Assembly (NCBI RefSeq): GCF_000423565.1
Contig: NZ_AUIF01000044.1
Span: 1 to 64,000, forward strand
Length of the DNA: 64,000 nt
DNA from: Runella zeae DSM 19591
GTDB taxonomy: Bacteria > Bacteroidota > Bacteroidia > Cytophagales > Spirosomataceae
Direction of reading: 5' to 3'
Positions 45,592 to 54,499 of this stretch are shown here, piece after piece. The notes under the pieces were generated by a model. The model did no database searches. It was not told the origin of the DNA and saw nothing but the letters and a program-made list of their open reading frames with translations. The translations under genes and the position numbers were made by a program. How positions within the stretch are numbered: the stretch's first letter is position 1; the number at the start of each line of letters is the position of its first letter.

Positions 45592-48066
45592 TCAAAACCT
45601 GCCAAACTGATAGCCTTTTGCCTTCAATTGTTGTAGAATCTGCGGCAGCTTGTCATAAAACTTATCTTTGCGGCGCGGGTCAGTACCCAAATGAATCAAT
45701 ACAATCGCCCCATTGAGCTTATTAGATGAAGAAGATTCGTACTGCCAAAAACGTTGGAGTAGTTGCTCGCTACTGCGATAGTTGGGCAATTCGGGCCAAG
45801 TATAATCGGCGTTTGTACCAATCTTTGGGGTAAAATTAACGAGCTTCAAACCCATATTTCGCGCCCAATCGTTGATAGAGGCATTATACCATTCATAAGG
45901 AGGCATAAAAATAGACGCCTTTGCAGGCTCAATCCCCACACGTCTTAGTTCGGCAGCATTGGCTTGGATATCTTTTTCAAACTGCTCTTGGCTAATCAGC
46001 AACGAATCGCGTTTGTTCCAGTCACAATAAAGCAAATGCTTGTCGGAGTGCATTCCCACATAATGCCCCTCACGATGCATTTGTTGCACGTAAGATTGAT
46101 AAGCAGGATTTCGTAGAAAATCGCCCGTCAGAAAAAAAGAAGCTTTTACATGATGCTGTTTGAGGGTTTTTAAGATGTTGATTGTTCCTTCCGCAAACTC
46201 ATGCCCTGTAAAAGAGAGAAACACCCGCTTTTGGGTAGTATCCATTTGGATAATTGCTCCTGCTTGTTCTTTTTTATGCTTGGCCCGCAAGTGATTGCCT
46301 TCTTTTTGGTAAGCCGACAGTATATAGCTCAAACTCGCCGTGCCATCCATGGTAGGCTCGTTGGTAGAATAGTCCCCATAATCATCATGATACACTACCA
46401 GTTTTGACTGAAAATCAGCGTATTCGTCTGGCTTGTATAAAGTAATGCCAATAAGTTTGCCAAAAATACTTCCATAAATAGGGCCATCTATCAAGCCTCC
46501 ATCGATGCGATATTGATACAAATGTGTAAAAGAAGAATGGGGGTCAACGGGCCAATCGCCCCCTTCGGGAAGGCCACAAATCATGCTTGTACCCCACGGA
46601 TTACACCCAAAAAGCCAATCACGCATGGCAGCCTCCAGTTCTTCGTACTGACGGTCTTTGGTAAGGCTACGGTACAGATGCAACTGAGTCAAAATCCCTA
46701 CTGTCAGGTTGTTTGAACACCAAATGAAAGGTATTCCATTCAAGAAAGGGTTGTTTTGTCCACGTGTTTTTACTTTCTCAATCCCGTCTTTCATGAATTG
46801 ACGAAAAGTCGGATTATTTTTTGACAACAAATAATGTCCCAAATTGACAAAAGGATACCATTGATAATGCTTGGCAGTATCCGCGCCCATCCACGGGGTA
46901 GTAGGCTCGGCTTTTCCAAAACTAATAGCATCATTGAGATAGGTTTGGGTCGATGAGTTGAGTTGGTACAACTGCACCGCCGCCAGCTCCATGTCATCTA
47001 CATAATTGTCTTCTTCATAAAAATAAGGAGCACGCCCCGGGGCTGTTTGGCATACTCCCGGAAACCGTTTTCCAAAATCGTAAGCGTCTAGTGCTTTTTG
47101 ACGTATTTTTTTAGAAAAATCAGGGTAATATTTCGACAAAAGTTGACTTCCTAATGCAAAGGCTGAGGCGTATTTTCCGGCTGTAGAAGCCACGCCGGTG
47201 GTGCGGTTTTTGTACTTAAAAAGCCCCTGTGGCTTCCCTGTTACCATATACACGGGCCTTCCCAAGCCCCATTGGCGATTGTACACCACCGAATCTTTGG
47301 TGGGCAAGCGCATACCTGCGTGGTCGCGGTCATCGGCGATTTGGTTAAACATCACATCTTTGGCGGGATTCATCTTTACCAACCAATCCAAGCCCCACTT
47401 GGCCTCATCCAAAATATCAGGAATGCCATTGGGGGTAGGATGACCTGCGGCATCGTGGCTATCGCCAAATGCCTCGGGATTTTGTTGATAAGCAAAAAGC
47501 AATTGATAAGTCGCATTGGCCGAAGTGGTCACATATTGAAGATAATCCGAAGCATCATGCCACCCACCCGACGCATCCATAAACTTGCCATTTTGGGTGG
47601 AATCAGGATGATAAATCACATAACCGTCTTGACGGTGACAAGAGTCTTTCAAAAAAGGATTGTAACCACTCCGCTGTTGACGCATGTATTTTAACACAAA
47701 ATCGGCCGTTCCGTCATATACATCCTTTTCAATCCTAAAAACAGGAGAACGTACTCCCGCAGCTTTGAGATAATAACCACCTACTTTGGTAAAATTTGAG
47801 AAATTGAGTCGATAACTTGATTTGAAAGCCGCATAAGCTCCGAAAGGTTTAACGGCTTTTGACTTCAATACCACACGGTCGGTAAGAGCGTCACATAGCT
47901 CGAAATCAGCCACTTTTACCTCTTCTTTGCTTACCCAAACGGCCACTTTTGTGGATTGTGGCAAGTAGCCAAGCTGATTGATACGTATCCACGATTGTTG
48001 GGCGTTGAGGTGGGTAGAGATACAAAAAAGCAAAATGACTGCTCGGAAGAATAGAATTGGCTTCAT
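45592..48066 (-). CDS. Secreted glycoside hydrolase family 9 fused to a polysaccharide deacetylase-like domain
   Basis: An 824-residue exported enzyme; the start at 48066 (MKPILFFRAVILLF) gives a signal peptide ending NAQQ. An N-terminal Ig-like CelD-type domain covers about 22-110 (IRINQLGYLPQSTKVAVWVS). The GH9 (alpha/alpha)6 barrel follows (about 115-595), with the catalytic-base region GGWHDASDY (Asp171/174) and the general acid in NEPTMDGTASLSY. Residues about 610-820 are NodB-like: the second motif HSDKH is intact, but the first, normally TFDDG, reads SFTGHEFAEG. It probably acts on beta-glucans such as cellulose or a similar plant polymer outside the cell, perhaps removing acetyl groups with the second domain. 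The altered motif 1 makes deacetylase activity uncertain. Confidence 0.85.
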   Translation of the reverse strand: MKPILFFRAVILLFCISTHLNAQQSWIRINQLGYLPQSTKVAVWVSKEEVKVADFELCDALTDRVVLKSKAVKPFGAYAAFKSSYRLNFSNFTKVGGYYLKAAGVRSPVFRIEKDVYDGTADFVLKYMRQQRSGYNPFLKDSCHRQDGYVIYHPDSTQNGKFMDASGGWHDASDYLQYVTTSANATYQLLFAYQQNPEAFGDSHDAAGHPTPNGIPDILDEAKWGLDWLVKMNPAKDVMFNQIADDRDHAGMRLPTKDSVVYNRQWGLGRPVYMVTGKPQGLFKYKNRTTGVASTAGKYASAFALGSQLLSKYYPDFSKKIRQKALDAYDFGKRFPGVCQTAPGRAPYFYEEDNYVDDMELAAVQLYQLNSSTQTYLNDAISFGKAEPTTPWMGADTAKHYQWYPFVNLGHYLLSKNNPTFRQFMKDGIEKVKTRGQNNPFLNGIPFIWCSNNLTVGILTQLHLYRSLTKDRQYEELEAAMRDWLFGCNPWGTSMICGLPEGGDWPVDPHSSFTHLYQYRIDGGLIDGPIYGSIFGKLIGITLYKPDEYADFQSKLVVYHDDYGDYSTNEPTMDGTASLSYILSAYQKEGNHLRAKHKKEQAGAIIQMDTTQKRVFLSFTGHEFAEGTINILKTLKQHHVKASFFLTGDFLRNPAYQSYVQQMHREGHYVGMHSDKHLLYCDWNKRDSLLISQEQFEKDIQANAAELRRVGIEPAKASIFMPPYEWYNASINDWARNMGLKLVNFTPKIGTNADYTWPELPNYRSSEQLLQRFWQYESSSSNKLNGAIVLIHLGTDPRRKDKFYDKLPQILQQLKAKGYQFGRF

Positions 48067-48139
48067 TATCAAAAAAAGTAAAAGCTCACCAAAATTGGTA
48101 AGCTTCAAAAATAGTTACAAAAAATTAGAATAGCGTCGT

Positions 48140-48280
48140 TTAAGTAGGTTCGAAAAAATGAGAGAATCCCATTTTATAGAGATGATTTTTGAGCTTTTCG
48201 TCTCTAGTCCAAAAAAATGCTTGCATCTCCAATGCTAATGCAACAAACGGAGTATCATCCTCATCTACAATAACCTTCAT
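48140..48280 (-). pseudogene. PIN-domain toxin remnant with internal deletion
   Basis: A 46-residue frame begins with an ATG overlapping the stop of the upstream antitoxin-like gene (ATGA). It starts MKVIVD, the usual N-terminal strand of PIN nucleases, and then jumps directly to EDDTPFVALALEMQAFFWTRDEKL, the second half of the fold with its acidic residues, ending FFEPT. About 80-100 residues that a full PIN domain would have between are missing, including the ANxxxSAL helix that follows the first Asp. The deletion is in frame. The most likely reading is a decayed VapC-like toxin whose antitoxin gene remains. It is too short to be an active nuclease. Confidence 0.7.
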
Positions 48281-48495
48281 TCGCTTTTAATATAAAGAGC
48301 TTTATTTTTTTGCCACCAACTGTGTTTTATTTCTTCTCCTATTTCCTCTATAGAGTCGGCAAAATCTAGTTTTTGCGCTAAATACTCTGTACGTAGATAT
48401 TCAATTGTTTCACGTAAAAAATTTTCATCAAAAAATTTTTTATCTAGGGTGATTTGGAAAGTCTCCGCAGTATTGTTTATGGACAATGCTTCCAT
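48277..48495 (-). CDS. Small antitoxin-like protein upstream of the PIN remnant
   Basis: A 72-residue acidic protein: MEALSINNTAETFQITLDKKFFDENFLRETIEYLRTEYLAQ. It looks like a short beta strand followed by helices. Its stop overlaps the PIN remnant start by 4 bases, the classic antitoxin-toxin arrangement. I do not recognise a named antitoxin family. With the toxin gutted it may be a relic or retain regulatory roles. Confidence 0.6.
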   Translation of the reverse strand: MEALSINNTAETFQITLDKKFFDENFLRETIEYLRTEYLAQKLDFADSIEEIGEEIKHSWWQKNKALYIKSE

Positions 48496-48599
48496 TAGTG
48501 TATAAGTTTTTTCAAATTTAATAAATGACCCTCAAAAATCAAACCTACGCAAGTGACTTGTTATGAGCTATTTTCTCCTAGTTTTGACATCATATAACA

Positions 48600-49754
48600 T
48601 TACGCCAAACTCAATGCCAAAATTTGCCCTACTGCTTCAGGCGTAATGTCAGCATGCTCGCCAAAGTTCATTCCTCTATCAACAAAACGCGCCACTACCT
48701 TCTCGACGGTGTCTTTGCCAATGTTATATTCACTGGCTTTGGTAGGAATACCTAAAGACGCATAAAAATCCGCCGTTTTTTGAATCGCCTTCTCTGTCAA
48801 CTCCTCTTCACTGCCCGAAAGTTGCCATACGTTTTTGGCATAACGAACCAGTTTTTCTCGTTTAGTTTCTTTCTTAAATGCCAATAAATGAGGCAATACC
48901 ACCGCCAACGTTCGGGCGTGGTCGATACCATGCAAAGCCGTAAGTTCATGACCAATCTGATGCGTAGCCCAGTCGGTGGGGACTCCAGCGGCAAGTAGCC
49001 CATTGAGAGCCATCGTAGCCGCCCACATCACATTGGCAGCGGCATCGTAGTCGGTAGGATTGTCCATCATTTTAGGGCCTTCTTGAATAAGCGTCAGCAA
49101 TACCGCTTCGGCCATGCGATCTTGTATCTCAGCACCTACGTGATAGGTCATGTATTGCTCCATGACATGCGTAAAGGCATCAGCGATACCATTGGCAATC
49201 TGACGAGCTGGCAAGGAAAAGGTGGTTTCGGGGTCGAGAATCGAAAACTGAGGGTACACCAAAGGATTGCCCATTCCCTTTTTTTCTTGGGTTTCGGAGC
49301 GGCTAATTACGGCATAATAATTCATCTCCGAGCCCGTAGCTGGCAATGTCAATACCGCACCCAGCGGAATCGCCTTTTTGATTTTGGCCCGTTGACTCAA
49401 AATATGCCACGGGTCTTCTGCTTCAAAAGGAATCGCTGCCGCAATAAACTTAGTACCATCCAATACCGAACCTCCTCCTACCGATAACAAAAAATTTACG
49501 CCTTCTTTTCGAGCTATCTCCACGGCCTTCATCAAAGTCTCATAAGTAGGATTGGGTTCGATTCCCCCAAATTCTAAGAAATCATACTCTTTCAACGCTG
49601 ATTTTACTTGGTCATAGACGCCATTTTTGAGAATACTCCCGCCACCATAGGTCATCATGATTTTGGCAGAGGCAGGAATTTGCTTCGGCAATTGGGCGAT
49701 TTGTCCTTTCCCAAAAATAATCCGAACAGGATTGTGATACTGGAAGTTATTCAT
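48600..49754 (-). CDS. Iron-containing alcohol dehydrogenase (YqhD/BdhA-like)
   Basis: A 384-residue group III alcohol dehydrogenase. The NAD(P)-binding GGGSVLDGTKFIA is near residues 94-106, and metal ligands are in GIADAFTHVMEQY and WATHQIGHELTALHGIDHARTLAVVLP. Length and motifs fit the butanol dehydrogenase/YqhD branch, NADPH-dependent aldehyde reductases. It begins 71 bases upstream of a divergent pair of response-regulator genes, but no clear promoter is visible. The role may be aldehyde detoxification. Confidence 0.92.
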   Translation of the reverse strand: MNNFQYHNPVRIIFGKGQIAQLPKQIPASAKIMMTYGGGSILKNGVYDQVKSALKEYDFLEFGGIEPNPTYETLMKAVEIARKEGVNFLLSVGGGSVLDGTKFIAAAIPFEAEDPWHILSQRAKIKKAIPLGAVLTLPATGSEMNYYAVISRSETQEKKGMGNPLVYPQFSILDPETTFSLPARQIANGIADAFTHVMEQYMTYHVGAEIQDRMAEAVLLTLIQEGPKMMDNPTDYDAAANVMWAATMALNGLLAAGVPTDWATHQIGHELTALHGIDHARTLAVVLPHLLAFKKETKREKLVRYAKNVWQLSGSEEELTEKAIQKTADFYASLGIPTKASEYNIGKDTVEKVVARFVDRGMNFGEHADITPEAVGQILALSLA

Positions 49755-49870
49755 GATAAATACTTTGTATGAGGTTAGTTTTAGATGACTAACTCCTCTG
49801 CTTGCACTTTAGTTTCTAACATTTTTTGTATTATTACATTCTCAAAACATCCATCTATCCTTTTTTTCTC

Positions 49871-50245
49871 ATGAAAATTTTAGTCGTCGATGACGAGCTC
49901 GATATTAAAACCTTGTTTCAACAACGTTTTCGGCGTGAAATCAGAAATGGTGAACTAAATTTTGATTTTGCACATTCTGGAGAAGAAGCTCTTTCGTATT
50001 TGGAAACCCATTTTTCGGAAGTTGTGTTGATTTTATCAGATATCAACATGCCAGGGATGAGTGGCATAGAGCTCCTACGCCGCATACGTACCGACCGCCC
50101 TAGCGCGCCTCCTACGGTCATGATGATTACGGCTTACAACGACGATGAAAACTTTAATCAAGCAAAAAAATACGGCGCTGACGATTTTTTGACCAAGCCT
50201 ATTGACTTTGCCAATCTAAAACAGAAACTAACCCACTCATTATGA
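49871..50245 (+). CDS. Single-domain response regulator
   Basis: A 124-residue stand-alone receiver (CheY-like). The start at 49871 ([15 protein letters not shown]) drops 15 poorly conserved residues. Acidic pocket DD (residues 7-8), phospho-acceptor Asp in [15 protein letters not shown] (about 56), Thr in MMITAYND and Lys in [10 protein letters not shown] are all present. There is no output domain. It overlaps the next gene by 4 bases (ATGA), so both are translated together. No histidine kinase is in the window, so the phosphodonor is unknown. Confidence 0.92.
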   Translation: MKILVVDDELDIKTLFQQRFRREIRNGELNFDFAHSGEEALSYLETHFSEVVLILSDINMPGMSGIELLRRIRTDRPSAPPTVMMITAYNDDENFNQAKKYGADDFLTKPIDFANLKQKLTHSL

Positions 50246-51291
50246 ATAAAGCCAAAATGCTAGTCGTAGATGACGAAAGCGATTTGGAATTGCTGATTAA
50301 ACAAAAATTTCGACGACAAATCCGCGAGGGTTTATACCAATTTGTATTTGCCCCAAATGGTGTCGAAGCATTTCAACTACTTCAACAACAACCCGATATC
50401 GACCTTGTACTAAGTGACATCAATATGCCCTTGATGGATGGTCTTACCCTGCTTAGTAAAGTCAGCGAGCTTAGCCCACTTATCAAAGTAATTATGGTGT
50501 CGGCTTATGGGGATATGGAAAATATCCGCACAGCCATGAATCGCGGTGCTTTTGATTTTGTGTGTAAGCCCGTCAATTTTGAAGATTTAGAATTGACGGT
50601 TCAAAAGACACTACAACACATCAACCAACTTCGCGAAACGCTCCAAGCCATCAAAGAAAACAACATCTTGCGGATGTATGTGGATGAAAATGTGCTGAGT
50701 TTTATGAGTCGCAAAGAGTTTGAATCGGCTATCATGGTCAACGAAACCGTAGAAGCTACGGTGGTGTTTATGGACATTTGTAGTTTTACGGCCATCACCG
50801 AAAACTCCGACCCCGATACGGTAGTGCGGCTTATCAACAAGTATTTTGACATCATGGTCAAAGAAATCATCGCTCAAGGTGGGCATGTGGATAAGTTTAT
50901 GGGCGATGCCGTGATGGCCGTTTTTAGGGGTGACTATCACCTAGACCATGCTATTGAGGCTGCTTTGGCCGTGAGAAGCCACATCGAATCTATCCAAGAA
51001 AACTTACTCGACCACACGACTTATTTGCCTAGGGTGGCGATTGGGATCAATTCGGGCGAGATGATTTCGGGCAATATCGGCTCTGTATCCTTGCGCCGCC
51101 TCGACTATACTGTAATTGGAGATACGGTCAATGTAGCCCAACGATTTCAGGGAATTGCGAAACCGGGTCAAATCGTGATTGGGCAACATGCCTATGAACT
51201 GGTGAAAGAATCGTTTAGATGTGCGCCCATCGGCGAAGTAATCTTAAAAAACAAAGCTAATCCTTTGATGGCTTATGAAGTACTGGAATAA
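50242..51291 (+). CDS. Response regulator with class III adenylate/guanylate cyclase domain
   Basis: A 349-residue protein. Residues 1-120 are a receiver ([11 protein letters not shown]; acceptor Asp in [13 protein letters not shown]; Lys in DFVCKPVNF). A helical linker (about 125-160) leads to a class III cyclase catalytic domain (about 168-349). The metal Asp is in [12 protein letters not shown], a second Asp in [14 protein letters not shown], and the block [26 protein letters not shown] holds the conserved Asp and Asn-Arg end motif (NVAQR). Substrate-specifying residues (Lys in VDKFMG and Asp in RLDY) favour adenylate cyclase. Phosphorylation would control cAMP production. It forms a two-gene unit with the preceding receiver. 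Confidence 0.92.
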   Translation: MNKAKMLVVDDESDLELLIKQKFRRQIREGLYQFVFAPNGVEAFQLLQQQPDIDLVLSDINMPLMDGLTLLSKVSELSPLIKVIMVSAYGDMENIRTAMNRGAFDFVCKPVNFEDLELTVQKTLQHINQLRETLQAIKENNILRMYVDENVLSFMSRKEFESAIMVNETVEATVVFMDICSFTAITENSDPDTVVRLINKYFDIMVKEIIAQGGHVDKFMGDAVMAVFRGDYHLDHAIEAALAVRSHIESIQENLLDHTTYLPRVAIGINSGEMISGNIGSVSLRRLDYTVIGDTVNVAQRFQGIAKPGQIVIGQHAYELVKESFRCAPIGEVILKNKANPLMAYEVLE

Positions 51292-51649
51292 AACACAGGT
51301 ATTTTCAATCATCAACACCTTTTTATTTTACTTATTATTAAACACTTACAACAAATTTGAGATTGTTTTAAGTTTACTCAATTTATGATATTTCCCGACA
51401 AGGCTCTTTGCGCTTTAAGCGGTGGAATATCGACAACGTTATGATTATTAGAAGGAAATTAGCCCTAAACCCGCTACTTCTTCTTTACTTTTTATCGTAT
51501 GCTCATAGCTCACAACACCTCAACGTATGTGTCTTTTTTTTCTATGCCCCTGCCTCCAATGCTAGTGCTATAGCTATACTCTCCGAAAAAATTTTACCCA
51601 ATCATACATTACTCAACAACCCTTTCTCACCTAAAAACTCTACTTAACA
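51292..51649. other. Space before the bestrophin gene
   Basis: 358 bases, A/T-rich. A 79-codon frame (51408-51647) has no recognisable features and I do not count it as a gene. I see no repeat, RNA gene or clear promoter. Confidence 0.5.
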
Positions 51650-52654
51650 ATGCACGCAGGAAATCACTATAAAGTCATTGAGATTCTTCTCTGGACTCGC
51701 CGTACTATCTTCATTTTGCTCATCATCGCGACCGTCCCTACGGTGTTATACCAAGTTTTTGATTGGCATTGGATTGCGATTCCGTGGGTTCCTATTACGC
51801 TTGTAGGTACAGCCTCCGCTTTTATTGTAGGTTTTAAAAATACCCAAACCTACAACCGAGTCTGGGAAGCCCGCCAAATATGGGGCGCTATCATCAACAG
51901 CAGTCGAGCGTGGGGGATATTGGTCAAGGACTTTATCAAAAATCCAAATAGCTCAGCCGAAACCAAAGAAATTCATCGAGAATTGCTCTATAGACACGTC
52001 GCTTGGCTGACGGCTTTGCGCTTTCAGCTTCGAGAGCCACGAGCGTGGGAAACTCTCTCCAAACATTACAACAAAGATTATAAACGCTTCTATAGCATTC
52101 CTGAAAAAGAACAAAAACTTGATGAAGAACTCAGTAAATTTATTTCGGGAGAAGATTTGGCGTATGCGTTGAGCAAGAAAAACCGCGCTACTCACCTCAT
52201 CAGTCTTCAATCAAAGCGACTCCGCCAACTTAAAGAAGCAGGGTATATCGAACCACTCAATTATGTAGAACTTGAAAATACGTTGGTGAACTTTTATGAC
52301 CAACAAGGTAAATGTGAACGGATTAAAAATTTCCCTTATCCTCGTCAATTTGCTTCAATCAGCCTGTATTTTATTCAGATTTTTGTTTTCATTATGCCGT
52401 TTGGGATGTTGAAAGAGTTCGAAAAATTAGGCGAACATATGGTATGGCTCACCATTCCATTTAGTATGCTGGTATCGTGGGTATTTTCGAGCATGGAGCA
52501 AATAGGCGAAACCAGCGAAAATCCCTTTGAAGGTAGTTTTAACGATGTGCCTATTACGGCTATGACGCGTACCATCGAGATAGATTTGCGCGAAATGCTC
52601 GACGAAACCAATGTCCCACCAGCGATTCAACCTGTCAATAACATTCTTTTGTAG
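51650..52654 (+). CDS. Bestrophin-family ion channel protein
   Basis: A 334-residue membrane protein of the bestrophin/RFP-TM family (formerly UPF0187). It begins MHAGNHYKVIEILLWTRRTIFILL; the conserved NTQTYNRVWEARQIWGAIINSSRAWG block follows the second membrane segment, near residues 65-90. Two further hydrophobic segments (about 235-285) complete the channel layout. Bacterial bestrophins form pentameric channels, often cation-selective. It stands alone, just before the second MITE-like element. Confidence 0.93.
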   Translation: MHAGNHYKVIEILLWTRRTIFILLIIATVPTVLYQVFDWHWIAIPWVPITLVGTASAFIVGFKNTQTYNRVWEARQIWGAIINSSRAWGILVKDFIKNPNSSAETKEIHRELLYRHVAWLTALRFQLREPRAWETLSKHYNKDYKRFYSIPEKEQKLDEELSKFISGEDLAYALSKKNRATHLISLQSKRLRQLKEAGYIEPLNYVELENTLVNFYDQQGKCERIKNFPYPRQFASISLYFIQIFVFIMPFGMLKEFEKLGEHMVWLTIPFSMLVSWVFSSMEQIGETSENPFEGSFNDVPITAMTRTIEIDLREMLDETNVPPAIQPVNNILL

Positions 52655-52660
52655 GGCTAA

Positions 52661-52919
52661 TAAGTAACTAAGCAAAATTAAACTGGATATTATCAACAAT
52701 ATGCGACTCCTCTAACCCCACGCCTTTAGGCTGGGGATACAATGTGAGAGCTTTACGTGGGCTTTAGCCCTGATTTTTACGCTTTTTGTCAAAAAATCAG
52801 GGCTAAAGCCCTACGTTGTGGTCTTTTTTACCCACCCCAGCCTAAAGTCGGAGCGCCGATGTGACGTGGGGTTAAAATAGAATTAGCTTTATACTCGCTT
52901 AATTTTGCTCAATTACTTA
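52661..52919. mobile_element. MITE-like nested palindromic element, copy 2
   Basis: Terminal inverted repeats TAAGTAACTAAGCAAAATTAA (52661-52681) and its counterpart at 52899-52919 agree at 19 of 21 positions. Inside are the outer arms seen in copy 1 (CCTTTAGGCTGGGG at 52723-52736; CCCCAGCCTAAAG at 52835-52847) and a perfect 20-bp inner stem (52759-52778 with 52792-52811). The right outer arm is interrupted by about 18 extra bases containing a small palindrome. There is no coding capacity. It starts 6 bases after the bestrophin stop. Confidence 0.75.
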
Positions 52920-52942
52920 AGTACTTACGCAGAATTAGGTGA

Positions 52943-53018
52943 GACTTTCCAAACAATCCGCCACGCGGTTTTAAGCCCATGTCGTTGATAACCAAAGAAA
53001 TCACAAACTTGGAAAGTC
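52943..53018. repeat. Inverted repeat after the MITE-like element
   Basis: GACTTTCCAA (52943-52952) and TTGGAAAGTC (53009-53018) are perfect 10-base inverted repeats spaced by 56 bases. They share the TTTCCAA core with the hairpins at 43908 and 54311. The rest of the space to 53240 contains nothing recognisable. Confidence 0.55.
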
Positions 53019-53240
53019 TTGGCTTGAATAAGCATTTATTTAGAAATTACAACTTTTCACCGTTTTGCTCCGAAATTTATTTACGCTCTAACATCGCTTT
53101 TTAAAGCCTAATTCGCTAAAAATCAAAACACCTAAGGCGGTATCAAAGTTGATATTTCACCTTAAGTATTTCTTTCCATAATACAACATTCTCAGTCTCC
53201 AATACGCTCTTTCTCATTCCCTCAAAAAACATTACAATGA

Positions 53241-53279
53241 ACTTTTATGGTTTGCGACTGTGTTGCAAACCATAAAAGT
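53241..53279. promoter_or_regulatory. 15-bp perfect inverted repeat upstream of the TrxR-like gene
   Basis: ACTTTTATGGTTTGC (53241-53255) and GCAAACCATAAAAGT (53265-53279) flank a 9-base loop, 92 bases before the start codon at 53371. There is no T-tract on the plus strand, so it may be an operator or an mRNA leader hairpin rather than a terminator. Confidence 0.5.
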
Positions 53280-53370
53280 CTTCTATTTTCCCCTTCTCAG
53301 CGGGGCATTTTCGATAAAACTTCCTTCTCTAAGTGATGTTTTATTTTTTCAACTTAAAAACTCAAAAACC

Positions 53371-54297
53371 ATGAGCACCGACACACATTTCGACGTTATC
53401 ATCATCGGCGGGAGTTATGCTGGACTTTCAGCTGCGATGGCTCTAGGCCGCTCTTTGCGTCACATTTTGATTATTGACAGTGGGCAGCCTTGCAACCAAC
53501 AAACACCTCATTCTCACAATTTTATCACCCAAGATGGCGAAACTCCCTCGGCTATTGCGCAAAAAGCCAAAGACCAAGTGTTGAGTTATCCGGGGGTCAT
53601 GCTGCTGCATGATAAGGTACAACAGGCCGAGCGACAAGCTGACCACTTTAGCGTAGTTACCGCTTCAAATGTACCCTACACTGCCGATAAACTGCTTTTT
53701 GCAACAGGTATCCGAGATCAGTTGCTCCCCATAGATGGCTTTGCCGAATGTTGGGGGATTTCGGTGCTTCATTGCCCTTATTGCCACGGCTATGAAGTAA
53801 GTGGCCAAACCCTCGGGGTATTGGCCAATGGAGATATGGGATTTGAATTCGCGAAATTGATTCATCATTGGTCGCCCAAACTGACTCTGTTTACCAACGG
53901 TCCTTCAACTCTTACAGAACAACAATTCCAAAAATTACAAGCCGCTCATATTGAGATTATTGAAAAACCTATCCATTCGTTGCAGCATACCGAAGGCCGT
54001 TTAGAAAAAATCAGTTTCAATGACGGCTCTACTCACGATATATCAGCCCTTTTTGCGAGGGTCCCTTTTGAACAACATTCTCTTATTCCACAAGAATTAG
54101 GCTGCGAACTTACAGAGTCGGGACATATTAATGTAGATGAACTAGCTCATACGACCGTAGAAGGTGTGTATGCCGCCGGCGACAATACCTCTTTCATGAG
54201 GGCGGTATCCGCTGCGGTCGCTGCGGGCACCAAAGCGGGCGCTTCTATCAACAAAGACCTGATTGAAGAGCGTTTTGGGGTGACTACTCTGGTCTAA
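53371..54297 (+). CDS. Thioredoxin-reductase-like FAD/NAD(P) oxidoreductase
   Basis: A 308-residue flavoprotein; the start at 53371 (MSTDTHFDVIIIGG) discards 37 leader residues of the longer frame, which would run across the upstream inverted repeat. FAD-binding GGSYAGLSAA is near residue 13, the redox pair is CPYC in HCPYCHGYE near 137-140, and GVYAAGDN closes the FAD site. The CPYCHGYE context is that of single-chain TrxB-like dithiol oxidases or reductases in Bacteroidota, not of classical TrxB (CAVC at 2686-3627). The second nucleotide motif (VLANGDMGFEFA) lacks the usual GGGxxA, so NADPH use is doubtful. Confidence 0.85.
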   Translation: MSTDTHFDVIIIGGSYAGLSAAMALGRSLRHILIIDSGQPCNQQTPHSHNFITQDGETPSAIAQKAKDQVLSYPGVMLLHDKVQQAERQADHFSVVTASNVPYTADKLLFATGIRDQLLPIDGFAECWGISVLHCPYCHGYEVSGQTLGVLANGDMGFEFAKLIHHWSPKLTLFTNGPSTLTEQQFQKLQAAHIEIIEKPIHSLQHTEGRLEKISFNDGSTHDISALFARVPFEQHSLIPQELGCELTESGHINVDELAHTTVEGVYAAGDNTSFMRAVSAAVAAGTKAGASINKDLIEERFGVTTLV

Positions 54298-54310
54298 TTA
54301 TTTACTCCTT

Positions 54311-54350
54311 TGTATTTTCCCAAGCAAGGATAATAGCTTGGGAAAATACA
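54311..54350. terminator. Perfect hairpin after the TrxR-like gene
   Basis: TGTATTTTCCCAAGC (54311-54325) and GCTTGGGAAAATACA (54336-54350) are perfect 15-base inverted repeats with a 10-base loop, 14 bases after the stop. No T-tract follows, so efficient intrinsic termination is uncertain. Confidence 0.55.
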
Positions 54351-54499
54351 CCCTCAAGAAAAATTTCACATTTTGATAATATCCTATCTCCTATTTTTAC
54401 TGTCTCTCTTTTCCAAACCTTAATTCTATCACCTCCCAAAGTCCAAATATTATTTTTTTGCGTATGTACAGTGTCTTTCAGAAACCCTTCTCCTGACTC

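Noticed and set aside
51408-51647. 79-codon plus-strand frame before the bestrophin gene
   Set aside because: It has no recognisable motif, A/T-rich codons and no leader signals; treated as non-coding.
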